A DNA stretch of 64,000 nucleotides from Lamellibrachia columna (lineage: Eukaryota; Annelida; Polychaeta; Sabellida; Siboglinidae), in NCBI GenBank assembly GCA_963662155.1, contig OY759267.1, positions 17,596,561 through 17,660,560 on the forward strand, in the 5' to 3' direction. Of this stretch, positions 51,355 through 63,180 are shown in pieces. The notes below the pieces were generated by a model. It was not told the DNA's origin. It ran no database searches and was given only the letters and a program-made list of their open reading frames with translations. Made by a program: the position numbers and the translations under genes. Numbering within the stretch: the stretch's first letter is position 1; each line of letters starts with the position of its first letter.

Positions 51355-51874
51355 AGCGAAACAAAGGTCATGGTTTTGGGGTTATGCACCTAAAAGATAT
51401 AATTAAATTAACTATGTGCAACTAAAATCAAGAATATCACGCCAGTGGTTTACTCAGAATGTGTTCTAAAAGTGGGAGATTCCGGTCATTTCTCCGCTTG
51501 TCCGAGAGCTGACATGTTAACCATGCGACCGATAAAGGCTTGCGCAGTTCTATTAAATCGGGTAACCTAGACTACTTGTGACGTATTAAGCTATGTCGGT
51601 ATACACATAACCAACGCAAAGTATCAAAGAAACGTGATATTTTGTCAGAAAAGGAGTAGTTTAGTAAACAAAGACCACAATATGTTACATAAGTTGAGTA
51701 TGGACGTAAACACCATGGCCATATTCTATAATTGGCAAGCATAGGAATGTATACAAGTATATTTTTATTTTCATAGTAAACCACTGGCGTGATATTTTAA
51801 CTGTAGTTTAAATGTTTACGTTTTTGGTAACTCGTGTAGGTGCATAGGCCCAAAACCATGACTTTTGTTCCCTT
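51355..51874. mobile_element. MITE family R5 with about 105-bp inverted ends
   Basis: The left arm 51355-51462 (CGAAACAAAGGTCATGG ... GTTATGCACCTAAAAG ... ATCACGCCAGTGGTTTAC) is mirrored at 51775-51874 (GTAAACCACTGGCGTGATAT ... GTGCATAGG ... CCATGACTTTTG). It has no coding frame. Single ends of the same family occur at 1710-1792 and 34135-34275. The sequences just outside (51335-51354 and 51875 onward) join up in the related locus at 54112-54420, so this looks like a filled site. Confidence 0.78.
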
Positions 51875-52110
51875 TAATATTTAAAACTTACACGCACAGG
51901 CCGTTTCATATGCGTATTCCGTGACATACCATCTGCACGTTGGCGTCAAGAAGCAGAAGAAATATGCTCCAAATAATTTATTATGAATACCTTTATAGTG
52001 GGCGATATTTCCCGCGCACAACGTCACGTGATGTTACGATTTTCGTCATGAAACGTTATCATTTTATATTTATGCATGGCTATTTTCTATTAACTTTAGT
52101 AATATACATA
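51875..52110 (+). repeat. Dispersed repeat R6, copy 1
   Basis: Shares order and sequence with 54178-54420: CGTATTCCGTGACATACCAT against GTATTCCGTAACATACCATC, then TTGGCGTCAAGAAGCAGAA, TATGCTCC and ATGCATGGCTATT. Origin unknown. Confidence 0.8.
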
Positions 52111-54111
52111 CTAGAACGAAATCGACATGAAACATGTTTTTAATGCCTTGTTTATCGCACATTTGGCTCCGAAAACGTAGGTTTTCAAGCCGACAGAACT
52201 GGCACTGGTACTGGGGCTGTTGACTCTGCTAGCGGCAGAGCTGTTTCTCCTTCCCAAATCTCAAGCATGTCTCGGGGCGAGGCATTTCAGGTTGATGTCA
52301 AACGAACCAGGAGTGTACTCATTAGCGGAAAAGAGCAACACAAATCATCCTGAATATATTGTGAGTGAGTATATTGTGCGATCTGACGTAGGTTTGTTTG
52401 CTGTTCGGATAATACAACAACATATGCGATTTTTACATTTTTTTATTTGGACAACTGGTTATACACACAGTCACCAATAGTGTTGCTAGTGGAGCCATCT
52501 GCTGGCTGTTTGGTGCGTTAATAATATGGTATACCGGAAATCCATTTTTGTACCCCGTAGAAAGAAGAGCTAACTGGGTTCAGTGGTGATTGTTTCCCGG
52601 CCGCCGAGCGTCGTCCCTGACATGGCGTAGGTGCCCATCAGGAATAGGCTACGTTCGACAGAAAATACTCCTTCCGTTTCCAATAAAACGAATCCCACAT
52701 GACACGTCATTCCTATCAACTACGTCATACTTATATTCTGAATACGTAAACGCAACGGTTTGACCAACATCCGCGCATGCGTGAACATTTGATCATATCA
52801 CCTCTGCCACAACTGATATTAAATATGTGTTTCACTGTACAGGCTCCTATTGTTTGTCCAGAAATCTCTCGATGTCAGTTGCATACAATTGTGGATAGTT
52901 CTATGTGTTGAAATGTGCCTAGAAATTCGATGACGTCAGTTTTTGTATGAAACTATTTAATTTCTCTCAAGTATGTTCCAACATATTTTATGTTACTCAA
53001 TTGCAACATGTAGTTTATGTGCAGTATTTTATTATTTTATGGCTGTTTCAACTGCAACTGGTAGTTTGCTTAATGGTTTAAAACATATATGCATGGTTTA
53101 TGGGGAACTTTCGAAATATTGCATTGCTATAGTCAGGTGTGGGAACAAAGTTAATGCTAGACAGGCTAGATAATATATCCGTTTTAGATATAACAATATT
53201 AATAAACCAAAATGGAAAAAGATTTAGTCTAAAAAGAAGCGCAGCATTTCTGCTCGAGAAGTTGCTAATGGCTCCAATGATTGTAATAACGTATTAATTA
53301 AATATTGGGAAAATGTGCTATATTTAAACAATACGTCCAGAATAGACATAGATCAGAATAAAATTTACTATTAAAACAGGTGTGACTAAAAAGTTAATGT
53401 TGGAAGGGGTGTTAACAACGGCTACGATTCAAAAGCTCACGCATCGATTAAACAATAAATGCAAACAGGCAAACGTCAAACGGAAAACATTTTATCGGTG
53501 GGAAATTAGCGCACGATGCGGCAAGTGTTCTGACGCTAGTTGCTATGGGGATGGGATGTTCATTGACGATACATATTCTCTTTCCACAAACCGTTGCCAA
53601 ACTATATTACGAAGTGCAACCATATCGATACAACCACTGGTGTGCAGATCGAAAGCAATATAAATCAAAGTGAACACTAATGCAGGATATACATGTTATA
53701 CGTGACGGCAAGATGCATATATGATCACGCCACTATCGACTCATTGTTCGGTTCGACTAAACAAACACACTAAAAGTTGGTAGATTCACTTCCTACAAAG
53801 GACTCTATAAATGCATGACCCGGGCAGCCGTTCGTGTCGCCCACCGGTCGCTAAGTGCTGTCGGTCGAGCTGATATCACAGCGCCCATCATCTAATGGCG
53901 TCAACGCGGCAGACAAGAATCGTCGTGGCAGGGCGCGTTACTTCCGCCTGGCCGAATGCGGTCGGTGATTGAATCGGTGATTCAAGGCTCGGGTATGAGC
54001 AGCTACGCTACAGACACTGACACGACCACCAGAATCAGACAGACCCGTGTAGGTACATCACAACATAGGAAGTGTCGACCGCCCCAGTACCAATGCGTAG
54101 GGGCGGCGAAC
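52111..54111. other. No recognised gene
   Basis: About 2 kb, AT-rich in the middle. Frames of 60-90 codons (for example 53382-53663) have no motif, and no repeat family was recognised. Confidence 0.5.
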
Positions 54112-54420
54112 GAGGCCCTTGAAGACGTAAGCGTGGATTCTGCACTTGCGACACAGATCTGTGTCGCAACTAAATAATTTAAGATTTAAAACTGACACGC
54201 ACTAACCGTTTGACATGTGTATTCCGTAACATACCATCTGCACATTGGCGTCAAGAAGCAGAACAAATGTGCTCTAAACCCTTTATTGCGAGTACGTTTA
54301 TCGTGACTAGTGAGCAATATTTTCCTCAATCAGCGCGCGCACGACACCTCGTTCTGTTACGGTTTTCATCTTAAAACATCATAATTTTACACGTATGCAT
54401 GGTTATTGTCACTTAGCTTT
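54112..54420 (+). repeat. Dispersed repeat R6, copy 2 (no R5 insertion)
   Basis: Left part GGCCCTTGAAGACGTAAGCG matches 51339-51356 and the right part 54178-54420 matches 51875-52110. Where copy 1 has the 520-bp MITE, this copy has only about 40 bases, including a 24-bp palindrome. Confidence 0.75.
54146..54169. repeat. Perfect 24-bp palindrome
   Basis: The 12-base arm TTGCGACACAGA is followed directly by its reverse complement TCTGTGTCGCAA with no spacer. Confidence 0.95.
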
Positions 54421-54589
54421 GTGATATACGTACAATGATCATTTTATACATGAAATACATGTTTATTGTGTGTGGTTATTGCATTTTAATAATGTTAAAA
54501 ATATTCCAGACGGGTAGTTTTTGGCCCAGCGGGAACTACGCCCTTAATAACCGACTTGACTTAAAAACATAGTCCATGAGCCCTCGCTG

Positions 54590-54965
54590 TCCTCCGGGAA
54601 GTTGCACCCCTCCATTCTGTTCTATTTATAAAATCACTCCACCTCTTCCGTGGTCTTCCTCTCTTTCGCTGTCCGTTGAAGTCTTGAAACATGAAAACAT
54701 GCCCAAACCACACGAGTCTTCCGTGTCTGATGACATCTGTGATAGATTCAGTGGTAAAGGTGTCCTCTCTGATATTGATATTTTGTAGTCTGTCCGCCCT
54801 GTTAACACCTCGAACAGCCGCAGGCAGCGTATCTCAAAAACCTCAAGAGATTGCGTCACCTGTGATCGTAACGTCCAAGCTTCCGCACCATAGATTGCTA
54901 TTGGCAGTATAAGGGCTCCGTATAATCTGGCTTTCAGGTTTGTTGAGATGCTTCTGTTGGGAAAT
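54590..54965 (-). mobile_element. Antisense LINE fragment (post-RT region)
   Basis: In reverse the frame reads RSISTNLKARLYGALILPIA, then IYGAEAWTLRSQVTQSLEVF, then EIRCLRLFEVL. This is the region after the RT catalytic domain in many LINEs (the 'YGSETWTL ... FEMRCLR' block). Only this part remains, with no recognisable 3' end. Confidence 0.8.
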
Positions 54966-55789
54966 ATAATAACCGATGACCTTAATCCGTAGATCGTACT
55001 ATGGTGTAGTTATTGTAACTGATCCTCGCGGTGAAGCGCGCAGATTGACCTTCATTTCGTGCTCGTCTACAACAGAACAACATCATTCAGTTGACCTGAT
55101 GCCCCAACTGCACACTAAATTGTGCAAACAATGCGCTCCTGATTACGTTTGCGTAACGTAGATTTAATTAATCGCGGCATAACATCAGCGAGAAAGTGCA
55201 CACGTCGCTTCAGCCTGCTGCGGAAATGTCTGCGAACGGGTGCATCTAACGCGCGCCATTTTGCGTGGACGAGTTGGCAGTTAAATTCAATTCAAATTTT
55301 CGCCCGTCTCGTTTGAAGGCAATGTGCACCGATTTTAATTGGCTGATTTACTGGCATGCCAATATATACAGTACTGCGTCTTTATATTTTGTAATACGTG
55401 GTTACATTTATCTCATCGCCAAATCGAATATAATATTTAAGGAGATGAAAGATATATTTAGTAATACGTTTTGCATGGATATTATTGAAATGTCATAAAA
55501 CACTAGTAAATATCAGTGTCGCAATTTCCGGTCGTAAAACAGTCGTCGCTCGAACTAAAAAAGATGGCGTCGTTTGCGTGGAAGACAATTTTTTTTTTGC
55601 TAGCTTGTTTTCGTTTCCCGTTTATACCATTTCGGACGGTAATAAATAAAACATAAAATATAATATTGTTAATTTAGATGTAATTTGAAATCGATAAGTT
55701 GAGAGAGTTGGGCCATTTTAGTTTAGAACGAAACATCGCTTTGCTCCGAAAGAGCTAACCAATGAAAATCGCCGTGCAACGCCTTTAAG
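54966..55789. other. No established gene
   Basis: Contains an AAGATGGCGTC word at about 55562 that combines a start codon and a YY1-like site; see findings. Nothing else supportable. Confidence 0.5.
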
Positions 55790-56125
55790 ATTCATTTCGC
55801 AAAAATCGAACCCATCTAGTATCGACTACAACCTGCTAACTCGTGTGTATCAATTTGTTATTTAGTTTCGGTGAAATCATCGGAAAACTATTAAATAATT
55901 TTGACCGGATCCGGTCAAAAGTCGACAAAAAGCACAAAAGTGGTTCGGCTCAATATATTATGACAGAAGTGTCTTCACACTTTCGCAAGTTAACCGATCT
56001 AACGATCAAAATCAAAATCAACGCGTGTATTATTTCACACACTATATATTTGAAAATCAATGAAAGTGATTCGCGATGGGCTAAATAATTTGAGGGGGGA
56101 CTATCGAAGTACGATGTTGATTACA
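55790..56125 (+). mobile_element. TTAA-flanked MITE family, copy D (diverged, partial)
   Basis: Blocks TTCATTTCGCAAAAATCGAACC, CATCTAGTATCGACTAC, GGTGAAATCATCGG and TATATTTGAAAATCAA match copies A and C in order. The first bases of the terminus and the right arm are missing. Confidence 0.6.
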
Positions 56126-56535
56126 AACATCGAGGGCAACGGTTGATTGAATGAACAACACCCGACGACACATTTACGTTGGGTAATTGTTGGAATAAAG
56201 CCGAATCATCGATTCAATCAACGTTGAGACCTTCGTTTGCTGACCGGAAGTAGCGGACGGCGAATTCGTGACGACGGACACTCTAATTCAATCGGCTTGT
56301 TGGCGGCTCGAGGTGACGCGTCGTTGTCTTGTTTATGAGATGGCAGTTATGTGATGCCAGTTGGTCGTAGAGTTGATACATCTTCTCGTATTTCGGCCAG
56401 CGTCTTCCGGAGAGTTCCCACGCAGTGTGACGTCGTTGATACGGGCCGATTTATTTATCGGTTACCAAAATAGTCACTTAAAACAATATCCAAATACCAG
56501 AATAAACATATGCTTTCTGTGACGTGAAGTCATCA
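56126..56535. other. No recognised feature
   Basis: No supportable gene or repeat. Confidence 0.5.
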
Positions 56536-56909
56536 CAGAGGTGCCAAGTCTACCGCTTTGGCGGCAGAACTACCGCTTTTTCTTCGGTGTTTACATCATC
56601 TTTACATCTCTACCGCTTTCGAGCCAACATCTCGCGGCAAAACGCAGTTTCAAGGTTAAACAATAACATTTACTCATTTCGATTCCAAATATACTGACAA
56701 ATCACAATTTCACGTAGAAATTGCACCAGAAAATATACCATAATAGACCCAAAATTTTTTTTTGCACCAGGAGCGGGAACCCGCTTTCTGGTACACCCCC
56801 CCCGCGACGGCGACGATAGGCTCACTGTGTGAGTTATTCATCCACCGCCCCCGCTTCATGACAAGCGGTATATCTACGGCTCTTTGGTTTGTGTTACTTG
56901 GCACCTCTG
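56536..56909. mobile_element. hAT-like MITE, CAGAGGTGCCAAGT ends
   Basis: CAGAGGTGCCAAGT at the left is exactly mirrored by ACTTGGCACCTCTG at the right, 374 bp overall. Repeated CTACCGCTTT words lie near the left. The flanking 8-mers (AGTCATCA and CCATCATT) match only partly. There is no coding capacity. Confidence 0.72.
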
Positions 56910-57118
56910 CCATCATTAGAAGTGCTACGCCGGGTTCAAAGCTACGCCGGGTCGTATTGGGACTAGATCCGTGCAAGCGGGGGCGAGCTGCAGATTAGCA
57001 AATGGTCAGACGATTTCTTCGTAGTTCCAAAACAGCGTGGAGTGTAGTTCTTCCTAGCAGGATTTCTAATTACGTATGCTATACGTGCATCGCATGTCGG
57101 CATTCCTTCTTCTTCATA
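56910..57118. other. No recognised feature
   Basis: A CTACGCCGGGT word is duplicated near 56926-56950; otherwise nothing supportable. Confidence 0.4.
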
Positions 57119-57153
57119 TTAATAATAATAATAATAATTAACTTCTATGACGC

Positions 57154-58816
57154 CTATGTCCTCGGGAACCTGAGCTCAGAGGCGCAACAAAAGAGAATCA
57201 TTAAGCATAATCGTGAAGAGGGACGGGTAAAATCATTATCAGAACGAGGGACAACCGAAGATTTATGGTGAAAATACAATTTGGAATAAATATGTTTGAA
57301 TTTTTTTCGGAAGATAGCTATAGTTTCAGATGTTTTCAACGTGTTGGGGCGTTCATTCTAGACGCAGCGACAGAGAAAGCACGTTTGCCCAAATTAAGAT
57401 TTGTTTTAGGCACAATAAGATGTGAAATTACTGATCTGAGCTGCCTATGGATATTTGGAAGATGCAGGAGTCTAGCCAAGTAGGGTTGTTGGTGTGTAGA
57501 TAGAACACGATATGTAAGAGTGGACAGTTTAAAATTAATGAAAAAAATAAAAAGTAAAAGGAAGCCAGTGTAACTGTTTAAGTAGTGGTAGTGATGGTGA
57601 AAACCGAGGCGCCCTGAGTACCACGAGGCGCCCTGAGTACCACGAGGCGCCCTGAGTACCACGTGGCGCCCTGATTACCACGTGGCGCCCTGAGTACCAC
57701 GTGGCGCCCTGAGTACCACGTGCGCCAGACAATTTTTTACTCGTTGCAGTTTAGCCAGTTCTCTTTTAGCAATGTTTTTTAGTAGTGAATTACAATAGTC
57801 AAGGCGGTTACTAATTAGTGCTGTTGATATTGTTTTAGCAGTAGATATAGATATGTGACTGTCAAAGACAACCCCAAGATTACAAACAGTATCTGATGGG
57901 AATGTATCACTGCCAAGCAGTTTAACTGGAAAATGGTTGATGACTCTGTTTCGTTGTTGCTTAGGGCCAATAACAATAAGGTCCGTTTTATCTGGATTAA
58001 GCTTAAACTTGATTCCATCCAAAGCAAGGAGCCAGTGAAACAATCACTTAAAGTCGTAACAGATTATTGTGCATTTGATTGTGAAAGTGATATGTAAACC
58101 TGTGTGTTATCAGCATACAGGTGATGACTGAGATTATGATTAGTAATGAGTTGACTTAGAGACGTAATATATAAGCTAAACAGAACAGAACCAAGGACGG
58201 ATCCTTGCGGCACTTCGAATGGAAGGTGTTGTGGGCAAGATAATGTGCCAGATAAGTTAATGCTTTGGTGTCTGTCTGAAAAATTATGATTTGAACCACT
58301 GAAGAGCTGTGTCAGAAATCTTTGAAGGAGTTGTAAAAGGATTAAATGATCAATCGTATCGAAAGCAACTGAGAGATCTAGTAAAATTAATGCTATGACT
58401 TTGCTATTGTTCATTTTGTCAATTATATCATTGTATATCTTGAGAAGAGTCGATTAGTTAGAGTGGAATTGTTTATATGCAGACTATAGATCATTTGATA
58501 AGTGATGTTTATAAATATGTTCATGAAGGCGATTAGCAACTACTTTTTCCAATACTTTTGACAGAAAACTGAGATGGGACGATAATTCTTTTTTACACAG
58601 ACTTTTTGTTTTTAATAAGAGGATTTACAAGTGTTTGAAATCCCGTGGAAGAACTCCGCCCGACATTGAAAGGTTTATGAAAGTAGTAATGGTAAATATG
58701 GATTGCTTGATACAGCTTTTTAGTAGAAGTGTTGGAAATGGGTCAAGATCACACGATTTGTTAGGGGATTTTGTAACGATAATGAGAACTTCACTAGTAG
58801 TGCAGGTGAAGTGCAT
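57154..58816 (-). pseudogene. LINE-D reverse transcriptase, inactivated
   Basis: In reverse order: KSPNKSCDLDPFPTLLLKSC (about 58780-58720); a damaged stretch; LILLDLSVAFDTIDHLILLQ with RT motif A (about 58390-58320); FEVPQGSVLGSVLFSLYITS with motif B (about 58220-58160); HHLYADNTQVYISLSQ with motif C (about 58120-58070). Motif C is YADN instead of YADD, so a catalytic Asp has become Asn. Further on come KFKLNPDKTDLIVIGPKQQ (about 58012) and a LLKQLHWLPF block (about 57590-57560), then STHQQPYLARLLHLPNIHRQ and a C-terminal SETIAIFRKKFKHIYSK near 57330. Frameshifts separate these pieces. Confidence 0.87.
57604..57722. repeat. 19-bp minisatellite inside LINE-D, about 6 copies
   Basis: The unit is GAGGCGCCCTGAGTACCAC, with a GTGGCGCC variant in the later copies. 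In LINE-D coding terms it lies between VVLRAPR and the following FSPSLPLLKQLHWLP block, so it expanded from a piece of the retrotransposon's own coding sequence. Confidence 0.93.
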
Positions 58817-58919
58817 TTTCAGAAAGTGGTGGTTCAGGGAAATCCTTCAAATTTGAAGATTATATGCTCGCAACATAGGGTGCATCTGCGCCAATGGAGA
58901 TAGTAATATAATTTCCATG

Positions 58920-59130
58920 TGTGGTATATTTTACTTCCCCTGGCATTGACACCAGGTAGAAGGGACCAACGGCTTCTTGTGTCTGTTCCGAAATACACAG
59001 GCAACGTGGGATGAACGAAATTGCCCTGGTTTCGAAAGGGCAGCAGGTGGATTCGAACCCCGGTCTACTAGATCGACAGTGCGAGTCCAACCATTAAATA
59101 GACGCCGACCAAACGAAAGTGGATAACTTA
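58920..59130 (-). mobile_element. tRNA-derived SINE, copy 2
   Basis: In reverse: ATGGTTGGACTCGCACTGTC resembles a tRNA A-box region, and GGGGTTCGAATCC about 25 bases on is a near-perfect B box. Then come CACCTGCTGCCCTTTCG, a GTTGCCTGTGT block and a CCCTTCTACCTGGTGTCAAT block, all with counterparts in copy 1 at 4486-4655. It is more intact than copy 1. Confidence 0.72.
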
Positions 59131-59302
59131 CAACACAACTATAAAAACGCGACTCAAGTAACTTATCTATAACTGTCATCGTAAAAACCCAATTATAACT
59201 CGGTTCTTATTCGTTAATGTAACGAACGCTTCTAACACATGCACGTATTGGCCACCTGGCGGCGGTTGGCAATCAGTATAAACCAAGGTGGTGCTTCGGC
59301 AC

Positions 59303-59396
59303 GTCTGCGCGGTGCTTTATAATGTCGTTGACCCGCGCACATAATCAAACGTGACGTAAGATATAATACAACGACATTATAAAGCACCGCGCAGAC
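59303..59396. repeat. Perfect 28-bp inverted repeat, 38-base loop
   Basis: The arm starting GTCTGCGCGGTGCTTTATAA (59303-59330) is exactly mirrored at 59369-59396. Any transcript would form a strong hairpin. No coding sequence is present. Confidence 0.95.
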
Positions 59397-62300
59397 ATAA
59401 TCCTTTACCGGTGGTATGGCTGCCCTTTCGCAAATCGTCGACAGAAGTCGTTGGTGACAAAGGTGGAATGCGATAGAAGAGCTTCTTACAGGCATAACTA
59501 ACGACAGCGCCGTCGAAATGAATGACTTGACGAAAGCGACCCGGAAACAGATGGATGAATGTGACAGTTGCATTCGATCGACATTGTCTCGCGTTTCGAA
59601 AGGAAATAATGCGGAATGTTGCATTCATGAAACTGACAGAGATCACTAATTGGTAATGCATCCTCAGGCACGAACATGCAGGGGCGGCCCTAGGCCGATA
59701 ACGCGTGCTCGTATGCATGAAACAATTATTACCTTATTACACCAAATCCCTTATGGTTAATGGTGGGTGGTCTTCCGAGGCGATATCGTTTTCCGTTACG
59801 CGTAACGGAATGCGTTCGTGCTGACGTCATGCAATACATCAAAGTACATTATCGACACACGTTAGCCTTCTCTTTTGTTGCTCTTTTGAATAACATTTGC
59901 TGAGGCTTTTTGTATGTAATTAGTTATGTCTATGAGGATTAGTAAAAACTCACGCTCAACAGCGCGCTGAAAGAAACGAAAGGAATAGAGACAGAGTTGG
60001 CGTCACGTCTGATATGTATTGCTTCTTCGAACTGTTTATCGAACGTGAATTTTAGAATAACACGCAAAACTAGGTTGATTAATCGCCAAAAACACATTAA
60101 AGAAGAATAGACGCCACCCGAAAGAGCGTATCTTTAATCGCCAGATGGCGAACACGTCGAATGTCGACAAGATGTTTGTGAAATTCGTACGGTTTATGTT
60201 TCATTTCTTGCTTTAGAAACTATGTCAGTAAATTATTCGAATGTTTATCACGGTGTAGCGCACTGCTCGTCGATTAAGATTCAGTTTCGTGGTATATCTA
60301 TATCCGTAACTGGACCACATTGGTTAGAACAGAACAAACAATTACACGCCTAAACAGTTCTCGCAGTGGATACACGATTGTTCCGGAAATGAGTGTCGAC
60401 GCATGTGGTGTTATATTATCCACTTGAGGCGCCACGAGTTATTTCGGGTAGCTTCTAATCACTTTACAAACGCAAAAATATCTTTAACACGTGACAGTCC
60501 TTAAACACGGCCCTTTTTTATCAAGGAATTTGCGTTACACAATGGTGTATTTGGAATCTCGGAATCGGGGTGTGAGGCAAAAGGAGGCCCACCTTAGTCA
60601 CCCATTAATTTGTTATGCTACCACGTAGTAGCATAATAGGTTATTCGCAAAACAGTTTTATCTAAAAGCTAAAGGGGGGATAGCCCAATGCCCCCTTAAC
60701 GATACACGCCACCGCTATTAACATTAAAAAAGGAACTACCCACTAATGCGACATTATTTTTAATACAGAACAACCTTTAAAAACAGATCTACCCATGCAT
60801 ACGCCGTCACCACAACGTTAGCCTATTTTGCGATCTACCTATACATACGCCACCAACGCAACGTTAGCCTATGTTGCGGTCTTTTCGATTAATTACTTCC
60901 TTGTTGGATGTGCAGACGCAGAACTTTGCGGTGTAAGAAATGTTTCCGGCGGATTTCATCAATTACACGGGCAACATGTAACAACTACTATTGTCGGAAG
61001 CGATGTACAAGAAATCCAGATAAATGCCGAAATTACTGACGAGCGTGTCAAATTGTCGATGCCAGTCACTCAGTGAAACGGTGGACGGCGATCGACTTGA
61101 CATGTTAACAGTAGATACACAACTACGTATTGGTAAGCAACAACTTGCTGTCCGTTGACAATAAATATTCAGACCCGCCCGGTAACGTCAGCCCTATAGA
61201 CCCATTCGCGTGTCACAAGTAAACATGCGTCACACTATTCAACTGTTTGGTTTTCCAGCAACGACAATGCCAATGTGTTCTAATGCTGTTCGCATATTTG
61301 TATTTTGAATTTTCTTAAAATAAACCATATTGGTATCTATTCTTTCGTCAGCGATTGCTTCAGCGCGAATCTTTTCGGTATCTGATTGTCAATATTATTT
61401 ATTTATTTATTCAATTATGTCAGCTAATCATGGATTTAAATATACCACGACACGTAATCTTTACTGACGACCCTAGTTCTACACTGTGATGAACATTCGT
61501 ATTGTCGTAGATTGTAAAACAAAAAACAAAAAATATAGACCACATGTATGTGTCATGATTTGATGAAACGTCCTGTCGATATTCGACGTATTTGCCATCT
61601 GGTGATTAACAACACGACATTTCGGGCACCGTCTATTGAAGTTAACACGGTGATTCGGCAACGAAACACGGCTAATATCCGTTCAGTGACACGGAGATTA
61701 TCGCGGGTCGCTGCGCTATATAAATGAATGACAATTTACAGTAATAGCATTTACGGCTGACAATTTGAATAATTTGGTCCGCTTAATCACTAAGTCCACA
61801 AAACCGGGACACTCGATAATGACTTTACATCGACGCATGTCATTTGTTGCAATTGACAGTTACGTCGCCTTTAGTTGTACAACACCTTTGGCTTTTTCGT
61901 AATCTTGCCCGCTTTCTTTGGATCTGGTGATAATTTGGGCGATATCTCGTCACATAACTAGCTATTAGGAACACCGCAGACGTTGTGTCGAGCGGTTATC
62001 CCGCTTTGATGTTCTTTTTAAAAACATAATCGATCAAACCGCTGTGTTATCTTTGCTTAAACGTCTGCTGTCGGATATTAAGATGCGGACATTGCCCTTT
62101 GATGAGGTCAACGTAGCAGGAAAAAGCAGCGAATTGTAAAAACACATCGACGCGACAGATCTTTAAATCTTGTTATGTTTTACGTTGATTGAGGCTGGTT
62201 ATCGAGTCGTTCAGATGTTCAGAACGCAATCCGTCAAACGTCTGCAGCTAAACGAAAGTCGTCCACCACAAACAGTAAATAACGTATCGACAGATCGAAA

Positions 62301-63180
62301 GCGTCTCCTCATATAAAAAGCGAATGAATCAAACGGTTTGTTTTTCCGATGCATCAAACGCCAACGGATGGTGTCAGAAACAATATATCGGCGATTGGGT
62401 GTGTACATTAATCATTGGCGTCAATATTGGCAAGACGCCGTATCCAATGACGCTGCGCGTTATGCGCACGTCGCTAATTACCAACGAATTCTGCTGATTA
62501 AATTTCGTCCCACGCGCTAGTTGGTCGATTAGCGTCCGGCCGACGGAAGGATGAGGTCACGTCGTTTAAACACACATATACGTGACAGATGGTCGCTTCT
62601 TCTTCGAGACGAGTGCCACTCAGAGAGTGACGGCAACGCGTGTTTGGCGATGTGAAACAGTTGTCAGCGCCAGTGCGCACGATTGAATCCTTATCGGCGC
62701 CCAACAGGGATGGCCGGCAAGCTTAATGGGATATGTAACAAAAAGCAGTGATGCAAATTGGGAAAAACAGGCTGAGATAACACGACAGTCGTCAACGTTA
62801 GTTATCTATGTCTCCACTAGGTGGCGCAGCCAAGAATTGCACATATGTCGGAAACGAGTCTTTTTGACCAGGGTTAGAGGACATGAACTATCCGATGGGA
62901 AAATATATACACTATAAAATGCAAATAACTTTTAGACAAAAAGGTAAACAAGAAATACGATTTAAGGCAACGCATTCGCACTTAGCGTTTCTCAACGAAG
63001 TAGCTGTACGAGCTAGGTATGTAAACGCGCATCAAATACATTCGGCTGTATTAGAACTGGTTAAACCATATTATAGTCTGTTACATGATTTTGACGGTGA
63101 TTCATTTTGACACACCCATGATTACTGACACGTATAACTCTCTATGTTTAGATTCCAAAGATGATGTTCCGGTTAACGCT
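59397..63180. other. Largely unrecognised; one MITE copy
   Basis: About 3.8 kb with no supportable gene. A CAGGGGCGGCCCTAGG word at about 59680 resembles a hAT end but has no partner. A (TTAT)n run lies at about 61400. Frames at 60828-61076 and 62883-63110 have no recognised motif. Confidence 0.5.
60541..60715. mobile_element. Small hAT-like MITE, copy 2
   Basis: Related to 48424-48562 in the same orientation: GTGTATTTGGAATCTCGGAA at the left, CCCATTAATTTGTTATGCTACC in the middle, GATACACGCCACCG at the right. More diverged and about 35 bp longer than copy 1. Confidence 0.5.

Larger units (their letters stand above)
57119..58830 (-). mobile_element. Antisense non-LTR retrotransposon LINE-D, 5'-truncated
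   Basis: Read in reverse, it begins near 58830 in the linker before RT, passes through RT and the C-terminal domain, and ends in a (TTA)n tail (plus strand AATAATAATAATAAT, 57119-57138). It is distinct from LINE-A, B and C. No target duplication was identified. Confidence 0.87.

Noticed and set aside
59680..59720. hAT end CAGGGGCGGCCCTAGG
   Set aside because: No partner end, target duplication or second copy was seen nearby.
60828..61076. 82-codon frame with a possible membrane segment
   Set aside because: No start context, splice site or recognised motif; length is compatible with chance.
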